From contig JAUCBJ010003640.1 in the NCBI GenBank assembly GCA_032718475.1, positions 1-54,749 of the forward strand: 54,749 bases of DNA, in the 5' to 3' direction. Positions 36,400-46,200 of the stretch are shown here, one piece after another; positions within the stretch are counted from its first letter, which is position 1, and every line of letters begins with the position of its first letter. The translations under genes were made by a program, and so were the position numbers. The notes below the pieces were generated by a model. It had not been told where the DNA came from. It searched no databases and saw nothing but the letters and a program-made list of their open reading frames with translations. The DNA is from Nemertoderma westbladi. Lineage: Eukaryota > Xenacoelomorpha > Nemertodermatida > Nemertodermatidae.

Positions 36400-38300
36400 G
36401 TGACTGAGAGAGTATCTGTCCCAGTGATGTGACTGGCGGAGTATCTGTCCCAGTGCTGTGACTGAGAGTATCTGTCCCAGTGATGTGACTGGGGGAGTAT
36501 ATGTACCAGTGATGTGACTGAGAGAGTATCTGTCCCAGTGATGTAACTGAGAGAGTATCTGTCCCAGTGATATGACTGAGAGAGTATCTGTCCCAGTGCT
36601 GTGACTGGAGAGTATCTGTCCCAGTGATGTCACTGAGAGAGTATCTGTCCAAGTGATGTGACTGGGGGAGTATATGTACCAGTGATGTGACTGGGGGAGT
36701 ATATGTCCCAGTGATGTGACTGAGAGAGTATCTGTCCCAGTGATGTGACTGGCGGAGTATCTGTCCCAGTGCTGTGACTGGGAGTATCTGTCCCAGTGAT
36801 GTGACTGGGGGAGTGTATGTACCAGTGATGTGACTGAGAGAGTATCTGTCCCAGTGATGTGACTGGAGGAGTATCTGTCCCAGTGCTGTGACTGAGAGTA
36901 TCTGTCCCAGTGATGTGACTGGGGGAGTATATGTACCAGTGATGTGACTGGGGGAGTATATGTCCCAGTGATGTGACTGAGAGAGTATCTGTCCCAGTGA
37001 TGTGACTGGCGGAGTATCTGTCCCAGTGCTGTGACTGAGAGTATCTGTCCCAGTGATGTGACTGGGGGAGTATATGTACCAGTGATGTGACTGAGAGAGT
37101 ATCTGTCCCAGTGATGTAACTGAGAGAGTATCTGTCCCAGTGATATGACTGAGAGAGTATCTGTCCCAGTGCTGTGACTGGAGAGTATCTGTCCCAGTGA
37201 TGTCACTGAGAGAGTATCTGTCCAAGTGATGTGACTGGGGGAGTATCTGTCCCAGTGATGTGACTGAGAGAGTATCTGTCCCAGTGCAGTGACTGAGAGA
37301 GTATCTGTCCCAGTGATGTGACTGAGAGAGTATCTGTCCCAGTGATGTGACTGAGAGAGTATCTGTCCCAGTGATGTCACTGAGAGAGTATCTGTCCCAG
37401 TGATGTGACTGAGACAGTATCTGACCCAGTGATGTGACTGAGAGAGTATCTGACCCAGTGATGTGACTGAGAGAGTATCTGTCCCAGTGCTGTGACTGGC
37501 GGAGTATCTGTCCCAGTGCTGTGACTGAGAGTATCTGTCCCAGTGATGTGACTGGGGGAGTATATGTACCAGTGATGTGACTGAGAGAGTATCTGTCCCA
37601 GTGATGTAACTGAGAGAGTATCTGTCCCAGTGATATGACTGAGAGAGTATCTGTCCCAGTGCTGTGACTGGAGAGTATCTGTCCCAGTGATGTCACTGAG
37701 AGAGTATCTGCCCCAGTGATGTGACTGGGGGAGTATATGTCCCAGTGATGTGACTGAGAGAGTATCTGTCCCAGTGATGTGACTGGCGGAGTATCTGTCC
37801 CAGTGCTGTGACTGAGAGTATCTGTCCCAGTGATGTGACTGGGGGAGTATATGTACCAGTGATGTGACTGAGAGAGTATCTGTCCCAGTGATGTAACTGA
37901 GAGAGTATCTGTCCCAGTGATATGACTGAGAGAGTATCTGTCCCAGTGCTGTGACTGGAGAGTATCTGTCCCAGTGATGTCACTGAGAGAGTATCTGCCC
38001 CAGTGATGTGACTGGGGGAGTATATGTCCCAGTGATGTGACTGAGAGAGTATCTGTCCCAGTGATGTGACTGGCGGAGTATCTGTCCCAGTGCTGTGACT
38101 GAGAGTATCTGTCCCAGTGATGTGACTGGGGGAGTATATGTACCAGTGATGTGACTGAGAGAGTATCTGTCCCAGTGATGTAACTGAGAGAGTATCTGTC
38201 CCAGTGATATGACTGAGAGAGTATCTGTCCCAGTGCTGTGACTGGAGAGTATCTGTCCCAGTGATGTCACTGAGAGAGTATCTGCCCCAGTGATGTGACT
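36400..38300. repeat. Short-period higher-order blocks marked by CTGGCGGAG
   Basis: The variant CTGGCGGAGTATCTG recurs near 36435, 36751, 37008, 37498, 37785 and 38072, also once near 35051. The last three are 287 bp apart and embedded in the same unit order, so the KIF6-proximal end of the array is built from ~10-unit blocks. Confidence 0.7.
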
Positions 38301-39073
38301 GAGAGAGTATCTGTCCCAGTGATGTCACTGAGAGAGTATCTGCCCAAGTGATGTGCCTGAGAGAGTATCTGTCCCAGTGATGTAACTGAGAGAGTATCTG
38401 TCCAAGTGATGTGACTGAGAGAGTATCTGTCCCAGTGATGTGACTGAGAGAGTATCTGTCCCAGTGATGTAACTGGGGGAGTATCTGTCCCAGTGATGTG
38501 ACTGGGGGAGTATCTGTCCCAATGATGTAACTGAGAGAGTATATGTCCCAGTGATGTGACTGGGGGAGTATATGTACCAGTGATGTGACTGAGAGAGTAT
38601 CTGTCCCAGTGATGTAACAGAGAGAGTATCTGTCCCAGTGATGTGACTGGGGGAGTATCTGTCCCAGTGATGTGACTGGGGGAATATCTGTCCCAGTGAT
38701 GTGACTGGGGGAGTATCTGTCCCAGTGATGTGACTGGGGGAATATCTGTCCCAGTGATGTGACTGAGAGAGTATCTGTTCCAGTTATGTGACTGAGAGTA
38801 TCTGTCCCAGTTATGTGACTGAGAGAGTATATGTACCAGTGATGTAACTGAGAGAGTATCTGTCCCAGTGCTGTGACTGAGAGTATCTGTCCCAGTGATG
38901 TGACTGAGAGAGTATCTGTTCCAGTTATGTGACTGAGAGTATCTGTCCCAGTGATGTGACTGAGAGAGTATCTGTCCCAGTGATGTGACTGAGAGAGTAT
39001 CTGTCCCAGTGATGTGACTAGTGTGACAAAATAATTACTATTGCAATTTAAATGAAAAATTTGTTATATATTT

Positions 39074-39079
39074 TTTATT
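39074..39079 (-). promoter_or_regulatory. Candidate KIF6 poly(A) signal
   Basis: TTTATT on the plus strand is AATAAA on the minus strand, about 240 bp past the KIF6 stop. A second TTTATT at 39283-39288 lies only ~31 bp past the stop. If either is used, the KIF6 transcript would end before or near the edge of the 29-bp array, which starts about 55 bp further on. Confidence 0.45.
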
Positions 39080-39318
39080 CACAATAAAAAAAATTGTAAG
39101 AAAATAGTATATATACAATATTATACATATACAGATATATAAGTCTATTAGACTAAGTATACACAATTGAATACTTTGAATAGTAAGTAAAGAAATCACA
39201 AAGTAAAAAGATTAAACGTAAATAAATTTTCTCACTAAATTAAATAATTACAATCTCAACGCATGTATTAGTAAAACATAGTTTTATTAGAAACCAGATT
39301 ATAGCGATATTATTGTGC

Positions 39319-41841
39319 TTACGGTTTAGATTTCTGCTTACTAAGAATACTCTGTCTCGCTTTAACAAAGGCCAATATATCAGCGTCCGCCTGGGCGTCT
39401 CCCGTTAGGGGGATATTACTATCGGGGGCAAAATTAGTTCCATCTCCGCTAGTACCGGTACTGTAAGACGACGGGTTATACGGAATTCCATTCCTATTTC
39501 CGTTGGACTTGGAATTACTTAGACCTGAGCGTAGACTAGGAGTTTGATAGTCTCTACCCTGATCCTGCACACCTTTGCCCTTTTGGCTCCCCCAACCATT
39601 GCCTTCACTCTTTTCTTCAGAATGGGCTGAATTATTTATCTTAGCCCCTCCTCCACTACCACTAGCGCCGGCCGCAACCCCCCCACTCCCACCCGTTACC
39701 CTCCCACTCCCACCCGTTACCCTCCCACTACCACCCGTTACCCTTCCACTCCCACCCGTTACCTTCCCGCTCCCATTCCCACCCGTTACCCTCCCACTCC
39801 CACCCAACTTGGATTTTTGTTCCTCAACTAAATGCATTTCCATTTCCCACCACGTCTCGAAATCTCGATGTAGTTGCAACTTCGATTTCTCTAACAAATG
39901 CTGCAGATGTTCGATTTCTGATTTAAAAGCTTTTAATTTCGCCAAAGAAGTTTTATACAATTGTTTCTGTACTTCTATACTTTCTTTCAGCTGCTCTTCC
40001 ACCACATCAACGCCATCCACTGGGCCTTCTCCTAACTCATTACGGACCGCCATTTGCAGACGACGCTGTTCCAGCTTACCTTTGATATCGTTGATGGCGT
40101 TTTTGGCGCTATTAACCGTCTCTCCTAACATCTTCGCCTCGTTGTACCTCGTCTTGAGAACTTCTTTGCGATCTTCTATGGTATCCGCGTGCTCGTAATC
40201 CATCTTAAAGATATCGAATGCCTGTTGACGACCAACTGACATGTCGGTTAACATCAGTTTCCTGAGACGGACACTGGCTGCGTCGGCCGGCAGGGTTTGC
40301 GAGGGTCTACCGTTGTGGGAAGCCTTCCTATTGGACGTCACTGGGTCGCCACCAGCAACCCCAGGACCCCCGACCTTCTGTCGCCCAGACTTGCCCTTCT
40401 CTTTCCTTAACATCTCCACGAGTATTCCAATCTCGGTGTCCCGTTGTTTAACCAACTCGTGCAGTCGTGCCGCATCCGGAGTCAGGTAACTCGTGTTCGC
40501 AGACACTTCGCCCGCCCGCGACCCAACCACAGCAGACTCCTCCCTCTTGTTGCTAAGCAACATATTCTTAAACAAGTAGAAGGCGCGATTAATCTTCCTC
40601 ATATCCGCCCCCAAGTCGAGTAAGGCATCGCCTTCCTTATTGGCGATGTATTCGTTAACCGCCTTACTGCAAGCCTCCAGTTCGTACTCCGCTAAAGGAT
40701 CGCTAGACTGGTCACCTAGCAACCCCAACTGGTTCTTCAGCTCTCGGACTTCCTGCTTCAACCGACCTATAACGATCCTCGAGTCCACCTCCTCGTTAAT
40801 AGTGACTTCGTTTTTAATGAGAGCGACTCTCTGAGCGAACTTACAGGTTGATATGGTTTCCTCCAGGTTTCGCGTCTCGGCAGACATGTTGGCTATCATT
40901 GTGGTCTTACAGTTGCCCCCGAGACTATCCCTAAGCACTGATGTCATCATGGAGTTCCTGTAAGGGATGTGTTTACGTTCCTTCTCCGACAGAGCCACTA
41001 TTACTTGCTCCAGGAAATGTAAACTTAAGTTGATATATTTCGCCTCGGTTAGTATGATACCATCCGAGCCTGTCTTATGGACCCGCTCGCTACCAGCGAG
41101 GTCTACCAAATGGAATTTAGATTTTTTTATAGTTGCGCTGCCAGTTTCCCTACATCGTATATGGATGGTGAATATGCAATGCGATCGAGTAGAAGCCTCA
41201 TTCATAGGAGTTTCCGCTATCATTCTGTTTGTATCGCCAACGAATAACAAATTAAGTGCGTCTTCTTCGCTATTGGCCTGATGAAAACTCAGATTTTTTA
41301 AATGAATATTCTGATCGGGATCTTCCATTAAAGTAACCCTGGGGAGATCTTCTAACTTGGATGCCTCGTGTTTGGGATCGAGAAGATCGTAGCCATTCTC
41401 GTTGTATATCTCCAAGTAGGTTATATGAGTGGTATAGATGAATCCGGGGTTCTTGCTGTATTCCTGGAATAGGTAGGCGAGAGTTCGGGGAATTATTCCC
41501 CGGTCGGCGAACCGTTCGGGCCCACCCGTTATGGTAAAGGTTTTACCGGATCCAGTCTGCCCGTACGCGAATATAGTTCCGTTGTAGCCTTCTAGACAGT
41601 TGCTAATCACCGGCTTGGCGACAACGTCAAACACTTCCTCTTGGTATGAGTCTTCATCGAATATTCGGTTGAACTTAAAAGTAAACTCGTCTCGTCTGTT
41701 GTTTATGTAGTCCAACTGCTTGTCCTTGGATACTGAGAATGAAATTGAGGTCTTGTCTTCATTGTTACAAGTGTAGTTTGTTCTTTTACTGCCACGGGTG
41801 GGTCGAAGTCTTCCGAATATTTGAATGCCGTGTTTCACCAT
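39319..41841 (-). CDS. KIF6: Kinesin-like protein KIF6 (kinesin-9 family), single exon
   Basis: A plus-end-directed microtubule motor of the kinesin-9 family, which in animals acts in motile cilia. The complete 840-residue protein lies in one uninterrupted frame; human KIF6 is about 814 aa. The motor domain spans about 1-345. It has P-loop GQTGSGKT (94-101), switch I NEASTRSH (214-221), switch II DLAGSE (247-252) and the strongly family-specific HIPYRNSMMTSVLRDSLGGN (291-310). Residues ~345-670 are charged and coiled-coil-like. Residues ~677-724 are a Gly-rich GGSGRVT tandem repeat not known to me from vertebrate KIF6. The C-terminus keeps the KIF6 signature IPLTGDAQADADILAFVKAR followed by QSIL, which separates it from KIF9. 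The ATG (A at -3, G at +4) is preceded in frame by TGA seven codons upstream. No introns or breaks are seen. It converges with TMEM65. Confidence 0.96.
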   Translation of the reverse strand: MVKHGIQIFGRLRPTRGSKRTNYTCNNEDKTSISFSVSKDKQLDYINNRRDEFTFKFNRIFDEDSYQEEVFDVVAKPVISNCLEGYNGTIFAYGQTGSGKTFTITGGPERFADRGIIPRTLAYLFQEYSKNPGFIYTTHITYLEIYNENGYDLLDPKHEASKLEDLPRVTLMEDPDQNIHLKNLSFHQANSEEDALNLLFVGDTNRMIAETPMNEASTRSHCIFTIHIRCRETGSATIKKSKFHLVDLAGSERVHKTGSDGIILTEAKYINLSLHFLEQVIVALSEKERKHIPYRNSMMTSVLRDSLGGNCKTTMIANMSAETRNLEETISTCKFAQRVALIKNEVTINEEVDSRIVIGRLKQEVRELKNQLGLLGDQSSDPLAEYELEACSKAVNEYIANKEGDALLDLGADMRKINRAFYLFKNMLLSNKREESAVVGSRAGEVSANTSYLTPDAARLHELVKQRDTEIGILVEMLRKEKGKSGRQKVGGPGVAGGDPVTSNRKASHNGRPSQTLPADAASVRLRKLMLTDMSVGRQQAFDIFKMDYEHADTIEDRKEVLKTRYNEAKMLGETVNSAKNAINDIKGKLEQRRLQMAVRNELGEGPVDGVDVVEEQLKESIEVQKQLYKTSLAKLKAFKSEIEHLQHLLEKSKLQLHRDFETWWEMEMHLVEEQKSKLGGSGRVTGGNGSGKVTGGSGRVTGGSGRVTGGSGRVTGGSGGVAAGASGSGGGAKINNSAHSEEKSEGNGWGSQKGKGVQDQGRDYQTPSLRSGLSNSKSNGNRNGIPYNPSSYSTGTSGDGTNFAPDSNIPLTGDAQADADILAFVKARQSILSKQKSKP
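39670..39812 (-). repeat. In-frame 21-bp coding minisatellite in KIF6
   Basis: Repeats of about 21 bp encode GGSGRVT several times, with a GGNGSGKVT variant and a degenerate GGSGGVAAGASGSGGG end, at residues ~677-724 of KIF6. The period is a multiple of three, so copy changes keep the frame. It is probably a flexible, length-polymorphic linker before the conserved C-terminal motif. Confidence 0.8.
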
Positions 41842-42939
41842 TATTATTTGGTCAACAAATCATTTTTGCCACTGTGAATAGTTACAACTATTTTTATGCT
41901 CAAACTGTCAAAACTTACCACTTACACTTACTGCAGCGTGTACAGTACAGCCTACAGCGTACAATATGGTTATACTATTAGCATATTACCGTACCAGTAT
42001 CAGTACCTACTGCTAAAATGCGCTTCCGGTACGACCTTGGCTTCAGGCTTATGCAGTGAATCTGTATAATAACAATTACCGGGAAACAAACAACATTTAC
42101 CAGTTTACACATATAAGTAGGCCTAAAACCCTGATTCAGTGATAACGCCAACTGCAGAACAGTAGGCCTACCGTACCTAATAGAATGATAAACTTCGCAT
42201 CATCTGTTACATGATTGTTGATAGGGGTTCCCCCGGCTTTAAATCATAATGCTATGGAAACGAACTACCCCCTTTCAAAACTAAATTTGGTAATTTTAAT
42301 TTTGGTTTTTTAATTGCCATGTTACAGCGACGAGCCTTTATAACAAAACAATAATCGAAACTGGACAACCATAAATTTGTAGTTTTTGTTGCTCCTACAT
42401 TAATAATAATGTGAAGTGTAAAATCGTAAAAATTAAATATCCGCGAATACCAGGTTGTATTTTAGTTCAGCTTAACTTGATATGTTTCTCATCGGATGTC
42501 AACAAAAAAGACCAAAAAGAATCAACACCCCATGTCGGGGTATAATTTATTTATACATTATATAGTTATAGCACTAAATAAAATAATAATAAACAATAAA
42601 ATTGCTACATAGTTTATAATATTAAATCAAATTAGGTCCTTATTTAATTAGTTGTTTAGTTAATCCAAGGTAAGTTGTGATACTGTGGGGGGGGGGGGGG
42701 GGGGGCAGAGGCGCAATTGGATATGTGTAGGCGATTGGCGCAGCACTCGCCACAGAACCTACACAGACATTCTGACAAAGTAAGCGGATGGAATGGGGTT
42801 TATTTGGTGCATAATTTGTGGTGGAATCCATGGCTGGTAGAGCTGTCGAGGTAAATGCTGGTCCATATATATATTCCTCAGAATCAAGGTATATGGTCCA
42901 TGATAACTTCTATCAGCTATCGATAACTTCTATCAGCGT
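41842..42939. other. KIF6 upstream region and intergenic DNA
   Basis: This holds the presumed KIF6 promoter just above 41842, two TAGGCCTA palindromes (about 42118 and 42164), AT-rich sequence and a 19-bp poly-G run at 42687-42705. I see no gene. Confidence 0.45.
42687..42705 (+). repeat. Poly-G tract (19 bp)
   Basis: An uninterrupted G run followed by CAGAG. It is one of several long G tracts in the window. Confidence 0.9.
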
Positions 42940-43341
42940 TGTTTCATTAATTATTCGCAGAGCCTATACCTTCGATCTATCGGGTCGAAGATGTTGTTTT
43001 ATCTAGCCCAAGTAGACGTTTTGCGAACGTCGCTTTATTTTATCCAGATCTATGAGGTGGTGGAGTTAAGAAATCTACTGTATGTTGAGAGAGCATATAG
43101 TGCCATTGGGGAGACTTTCCCATTGAATAGTTTCATTGCTGTTGTGACTGATAGTAGTTGGAGTTGGCGAAGGGACCCTATTATTTTAAATGCTTTCACT
43201 TTTTTCGTCTGTATATGATGGTGAAGCTGGATATAATTGTTATACCAAAGTATTCGTTCGTATTCATTTGCTATTTTAACTGGTTTCCCATTGTTGATAA
43301 AGTTGTCTTGCTTTGATAGGCGACCACCTTTTCTGAATTTA
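42940..43341 (-). mobile_element. LINE reverse-transcriptase C-terminal scrap
   Basis: Minus-strand reading from 43341 gives KGGRLSKQDNFINNGKPVKI, then NEYERILWYNNYIQL and, after a gap, KIIGSLRQLQLLSVTTAMKL with FNGKVSPMALYAL, with stops and frame changes further on. That order (a K-GG-L motif, a degenerate Y-LG region, then a thumb segment ending in LYGLE-like residues) is typical of the region just after the RT domain of non-LTR retrotransposons. It differs from the other two LINE fragments here, so it is probably another family. The 24-bp poly-G run starts directly beside it. Confidence 0.6.
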
Positions 43342-43342
43342 A

Positions 43343-43366
43343 GGGGGGGGGGGGGGGGGGGGGGGG
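43343..43366 (+). repeat. Poly-G tract (24 bp)
   Basis: An uninterrupted run of 24 G immediately next to the LINE scrap. Confidence 0.9.
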
Positions 43367-43898
43367 CTACTAAACAGTTTAAAACTTTTAAACTTGTTTA
43401 GCGCTAGTAAACATCGTCTGGACTATGTACGAATAACCAAATCGAATATTTTTAAACTTGGCCCCAAAATGGCTCCACAATGGCCAAAAGAGCCTGTTTG
43501 CGCCAAGGGCTATTTCTCCACCAATATTTGTTGAAATTTGTCGAAATTTGGAATATTATGTTCAGAACCATGCATCCAATTCTTCTGAACAAATTTTGCC
43601 TCAAATACTCTGGAGCCTTTTTAGAATAAAAAGGCACCAAAATTGGCGGAGAAATTGCGTTTTTCATGAAAAAACGTCATTCTGAGAGATATTGGTGTGT
43701 TATTAATTCTCAGCTTGATTAGTTTTTAAGATGATGACGATTTTTCTACGGCATGATTGCATAAAAAATTAAAATTTATATTAATTGAATGAAGAAATAA
43801 TGTCTTTTTGGTAATCTTTATGATCTAACTATTTTAGTAACTTCATTTTGTTCTAAAATTGTCTTCATTTTGAATATAAATATTCATCGATAGACTGA
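43367..43898. other. Intergenic, no gene seen
   Basis: Both strands have short open frames around 43452-43685, but these overlap on opposite strands and show no family signature. The segment looks like old interspersed repeat. Confidence 0.4.
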
Positions 43899-45227
43899 TT
43901 GACGGACGGACAGACTGACAGAAAGACAGACAAGATTTTGACAATCATGAAAACAGATACCAGAAATGAAATTAGCGACCTCGAAAACCTCAGTAGCGAA
44001 AATTTTAGCTTGCTATGTAAGTATTTAGTATAATTTGACGGACAGTCTGGCAGACAGACAGACAGACAAGATTTTGACAATCATGAAAACAGATACCAGA
44101 AATGAAATTAGCGACCTCGAAAACCTCAGTAGCGAAAATTTTAGCTTGCTATGTAAGTATTTAGTATAATTTGACGGACAGTCTGGCAGACAGACAGACA
44201 GACAAGATTTTGACAATCATGAAAACAGATACCAGAAATGAAATTAGCGACCTCGAAAACCTCAGTAGCGAAAATTTTAGCTTGCTATGTAAGTATTTAG
44301 TATAATTTGACGGACAGTCTGGCAGACAGACAGACAGACAAGATTTTGACAATCATGAAAACAGATACCAGAAATGAAATTAGCGACCTCGAAAACCCCC
44401 GTAGCGAAAATTTTAGCTTGCCATGTAAGTATTTAGTATAATTTGACGGACAGTCTGGCAGACAGACAGACAGACAAGATTTTGACAATCATGAAAACAG
44501 ATACCAGAAATGAAATTAGCGACCTCGAAAACCTCAGTAGCGAAAATTTTAGCTTGCTATGTAAGTATTTAGTATAATTTGACGGACAGTCTGGCAGACA
44601 GACAGACAGACAAGATTTTGACAATCATGAAAACAGATACCAGAAATGAAATCAGCGACCTCGAAAACCTCAGTAGCGAAAATTTTAGCTTGCTATGTAA
44701 GTATTTAGTATAATTTGACGGACAGTCTGGCAGACAGACAGACAGACAAGATTTTGACAATCATGAAAACAGATACCAGAAATGAAATTAGCGACCTCGA
44801 AAACCTCAGTAGCGAAAATTTTAGCTTGCTATGTAAGTATTTAGTATAATTTGACGGACAGTCTGGCAGACAGACAGACAGACAAGATTTTGACAATCAT
44901 GAAAACAGATACCAGAAATGAAATTAGCGACCTCGAAAACCCCCGTAGCGAAAATTTTAGCTTGCCATGTAAGTATTTAGTATAATTTGACGGACAGTCT
45001 GGCAGACAGACAGACAGACAAGATTTTGACAATCATGAAAACAGATACCAGAAATGAAATTAGCGACCTCGAAAACCTCAGTAGCGAAAATTTTAGCTTG
45101 CTATGTAAGTATTTAGTATAATTTGACGGACAGTCTGGCAGACAGACAGACAGACAAGATTTTGACAATCATGAAAACAGATACCAGAAATGAAATCAGC
45201 GACCTCGAAAACCCCCGTAGCGAAAAT
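43899..45227. repeat. 136-bp tandem array (~9.8 copies)
   Basis: Units start at TTGACGGACAG at 43899, 44035, 44171, 44307, 44443, 44579, 44715, 44851, 44987 and 45123, every 136 bp. Each has a (GACA)n stretch, then GACAATCATGAAAACAG, GCGACCTCGAAAAC and TTTTAGCTTGCTATG. The first unit is the most divergent. Variants AACCCCCGTAGCG and CTTGCCATG recur 544 bp apart (near 44394 and 44938), as does GAAATCAGCG (near 44650 and 45194), so four units act as a higher-order block. The 63-residue minus-strand frames repeated in it are by-products. Confidence 0.95.
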
Positions 45228-45289
45228 TCCAGCTCTGTGCTTCTTCATTAACGTACATATACACACGAAGTGGGGACTTCGCGCAGCAC

Positions 45290-45782
45290 GAAGTTGGCGA
45301 AGCCTTAGCGAATTGACACTGTTAGGGGGTGGGTCAATTTATGCAAATAGTTGTCGTCGTTAGTTGTTTTCACTTTCAGACCTTTGGCCCTCTAGCGGCA
45401 GACTGGAGAACTGCAGATGGATTCGCCTCCTTTGAAAGTCACAGCTAATGGTCTAATACATATCTGCCAAGTTTCAGCTTAAACGGATTAAAAGCAAAGA
45501 AATGGGAGGGCATTTAATGTTTAGACATGTGGCCCTCTAGCGGGAGACCATTGCACTGATGGTGTCTGAAAGTCTCTCAAAAATCTCAACTTTTGCTCAT
45601 ATTGATACCTACAAATTTTCAACTTGGCAGCTTTAAATCCGACAAAGTTATTAGCATGTCAAAATCGTAACGACGACGACGACGACAACGAAGACGACGA
45701 CGACAACGACGACGACGACAACTATTTGCATAAATTGACCCACCCCCTAACAGTGTCAATTCGCTAAGGCTCCGCCAACTTC
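45290..45782. mobile_element. Inverted-repeat (MITE-like) element with CGA microsatellite
   Basis: Arms of about 73 bp (45290-45362 and 45709-45782) are near-perfect inverted copies. They start GAAGTTGGCG, run through CGAATTGACACTGTTAGG and GGTGGGTCAATTTATGCA, and end in TTGTCGTCGTT. The right arm leads into an (ACG)n microsatellite at 45668-45720. The interior has two paragraphs each opening with GGCCCTCTAGCGG. No coding capacity is seen. It follows the 136-bp array with ~60 bp between. The GGCAGACTGGAGAACTGCAG portion of the interior has a relative in NPRL3 intron 1 (53125-53245). Confidence 0.75.
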
Positions 45783-46200
45783 TACACATATGATTATTAC
45801 ACATTGACAGAATAATAAATATAAAATTTTGAGCGGGAGGGTTCAAACTTTAAACCCATTTTACTCGGAATTATTTTTTCTCGTTTTTGTTCCACTCAAA
45901 ATGCTACTCCTCAGTCATTTTTTCATCAAATCGTTTGAAATTTTCACACAGTGATCTAGAGATGTTGAGCAATAAAACTTCTAGACATAATTTTTTATTT
46001 TTTGAATTTAAGTGGAGTTTTGGGCCGACAAATAAAAATAAAAATTCAAATAAAAAATACACTTCCGGTCAAAATTTCAAAACTCAGTCTAGAAGTTCTG
46101 TAAAGCAGCCCCCACTGATGCCTCTTGCCAAATTTGAATTTAACTTGACTTAAATTCTAGGAGCCTTAGCAATTAGAATGAAAATCAGAATCATGAAAAT
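45783..46200. other. Intergenic, AT-rich, no gene seen
   Basis: AT-rich sequence. An 88-residue open frame (45887-46153) has no recognisable features and is not called. Confidence 0.4.

Larger units (their letters stand above)
8283..39020. repeat. Giant 29-bp minisatellite/satellite array (~30.7 kb)
   Basis: A head-to-tail array with no unique sequence inside. The plus-strand unit begins GTGATGTGACTG, continues AGAGAGTAT and ends CTGTCCCA (29 bp); total length implies about 1,060 units. Common variants have GGGGGAGTATATGTACCA in the second half, GTGCTGTGACTGAAGAG (28 bp), GTGCTGTGACTGAGAG or GTAATGTGACTGAGAG (27 bp), and GTGATGTAACTG. Rarer ones carry a TATCAGGGAGGATATG insertion or a CCCATTTATGTGACTG junction (mainly 8.5-12.8 kb). 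The unit junction CAGTGATGTGACTG contains 4-bp inverted ends CAGT/ACTG. The complement of the consensus contains no TAA, TAG or TGA in any frame, so the minus strand shows very long spurious ORFs. Array length in an assembly may be unreliable. Confidence 0.97.

Noticed and set aside
8275-38522. Very long minus-strand ORFs (up to 1,431 codons) of SLGQILSQ/SHHWDRYS-type repeats
   Set aside because: They follow from a stop-free 29-bp repeat. Units of 27, 28 and 29 bp are mixed with no frame maintenance, there are many overlapping ORFs in different frames, and no signal or flanking domain marks a gene.
8283-39020. CRISPR array (29-bp repeats)
   Set aside because: Units are directly adjacent without unique spacers, the variants are graded, and the flanking genes are animal.
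39575-40198. Plus-strand 207-residue proline-rich ORF
   Set aside because: It is antisense to the Gly-rich and coiled-coil region of KIF6.
39319-41841. KIF9 rather than KIF6
   Set aside because: The C-terminal IPLTGD...AFVKARQSIL motif and the motor-domain match (HEAS.LEDLP, ILTEAKYINLSLH-type segments) fit KIF6.
43452-43685. Overlapping 71- and 75-residue ORFs on opposite strands
   Set aside because: No domain, mutual overlap, and repeat-like surroundings.
43865-45168. Series of 63-residue minus-strand ORFs
   Set aside because: The same shadow frame recurring every 136 bp in the tandem array.
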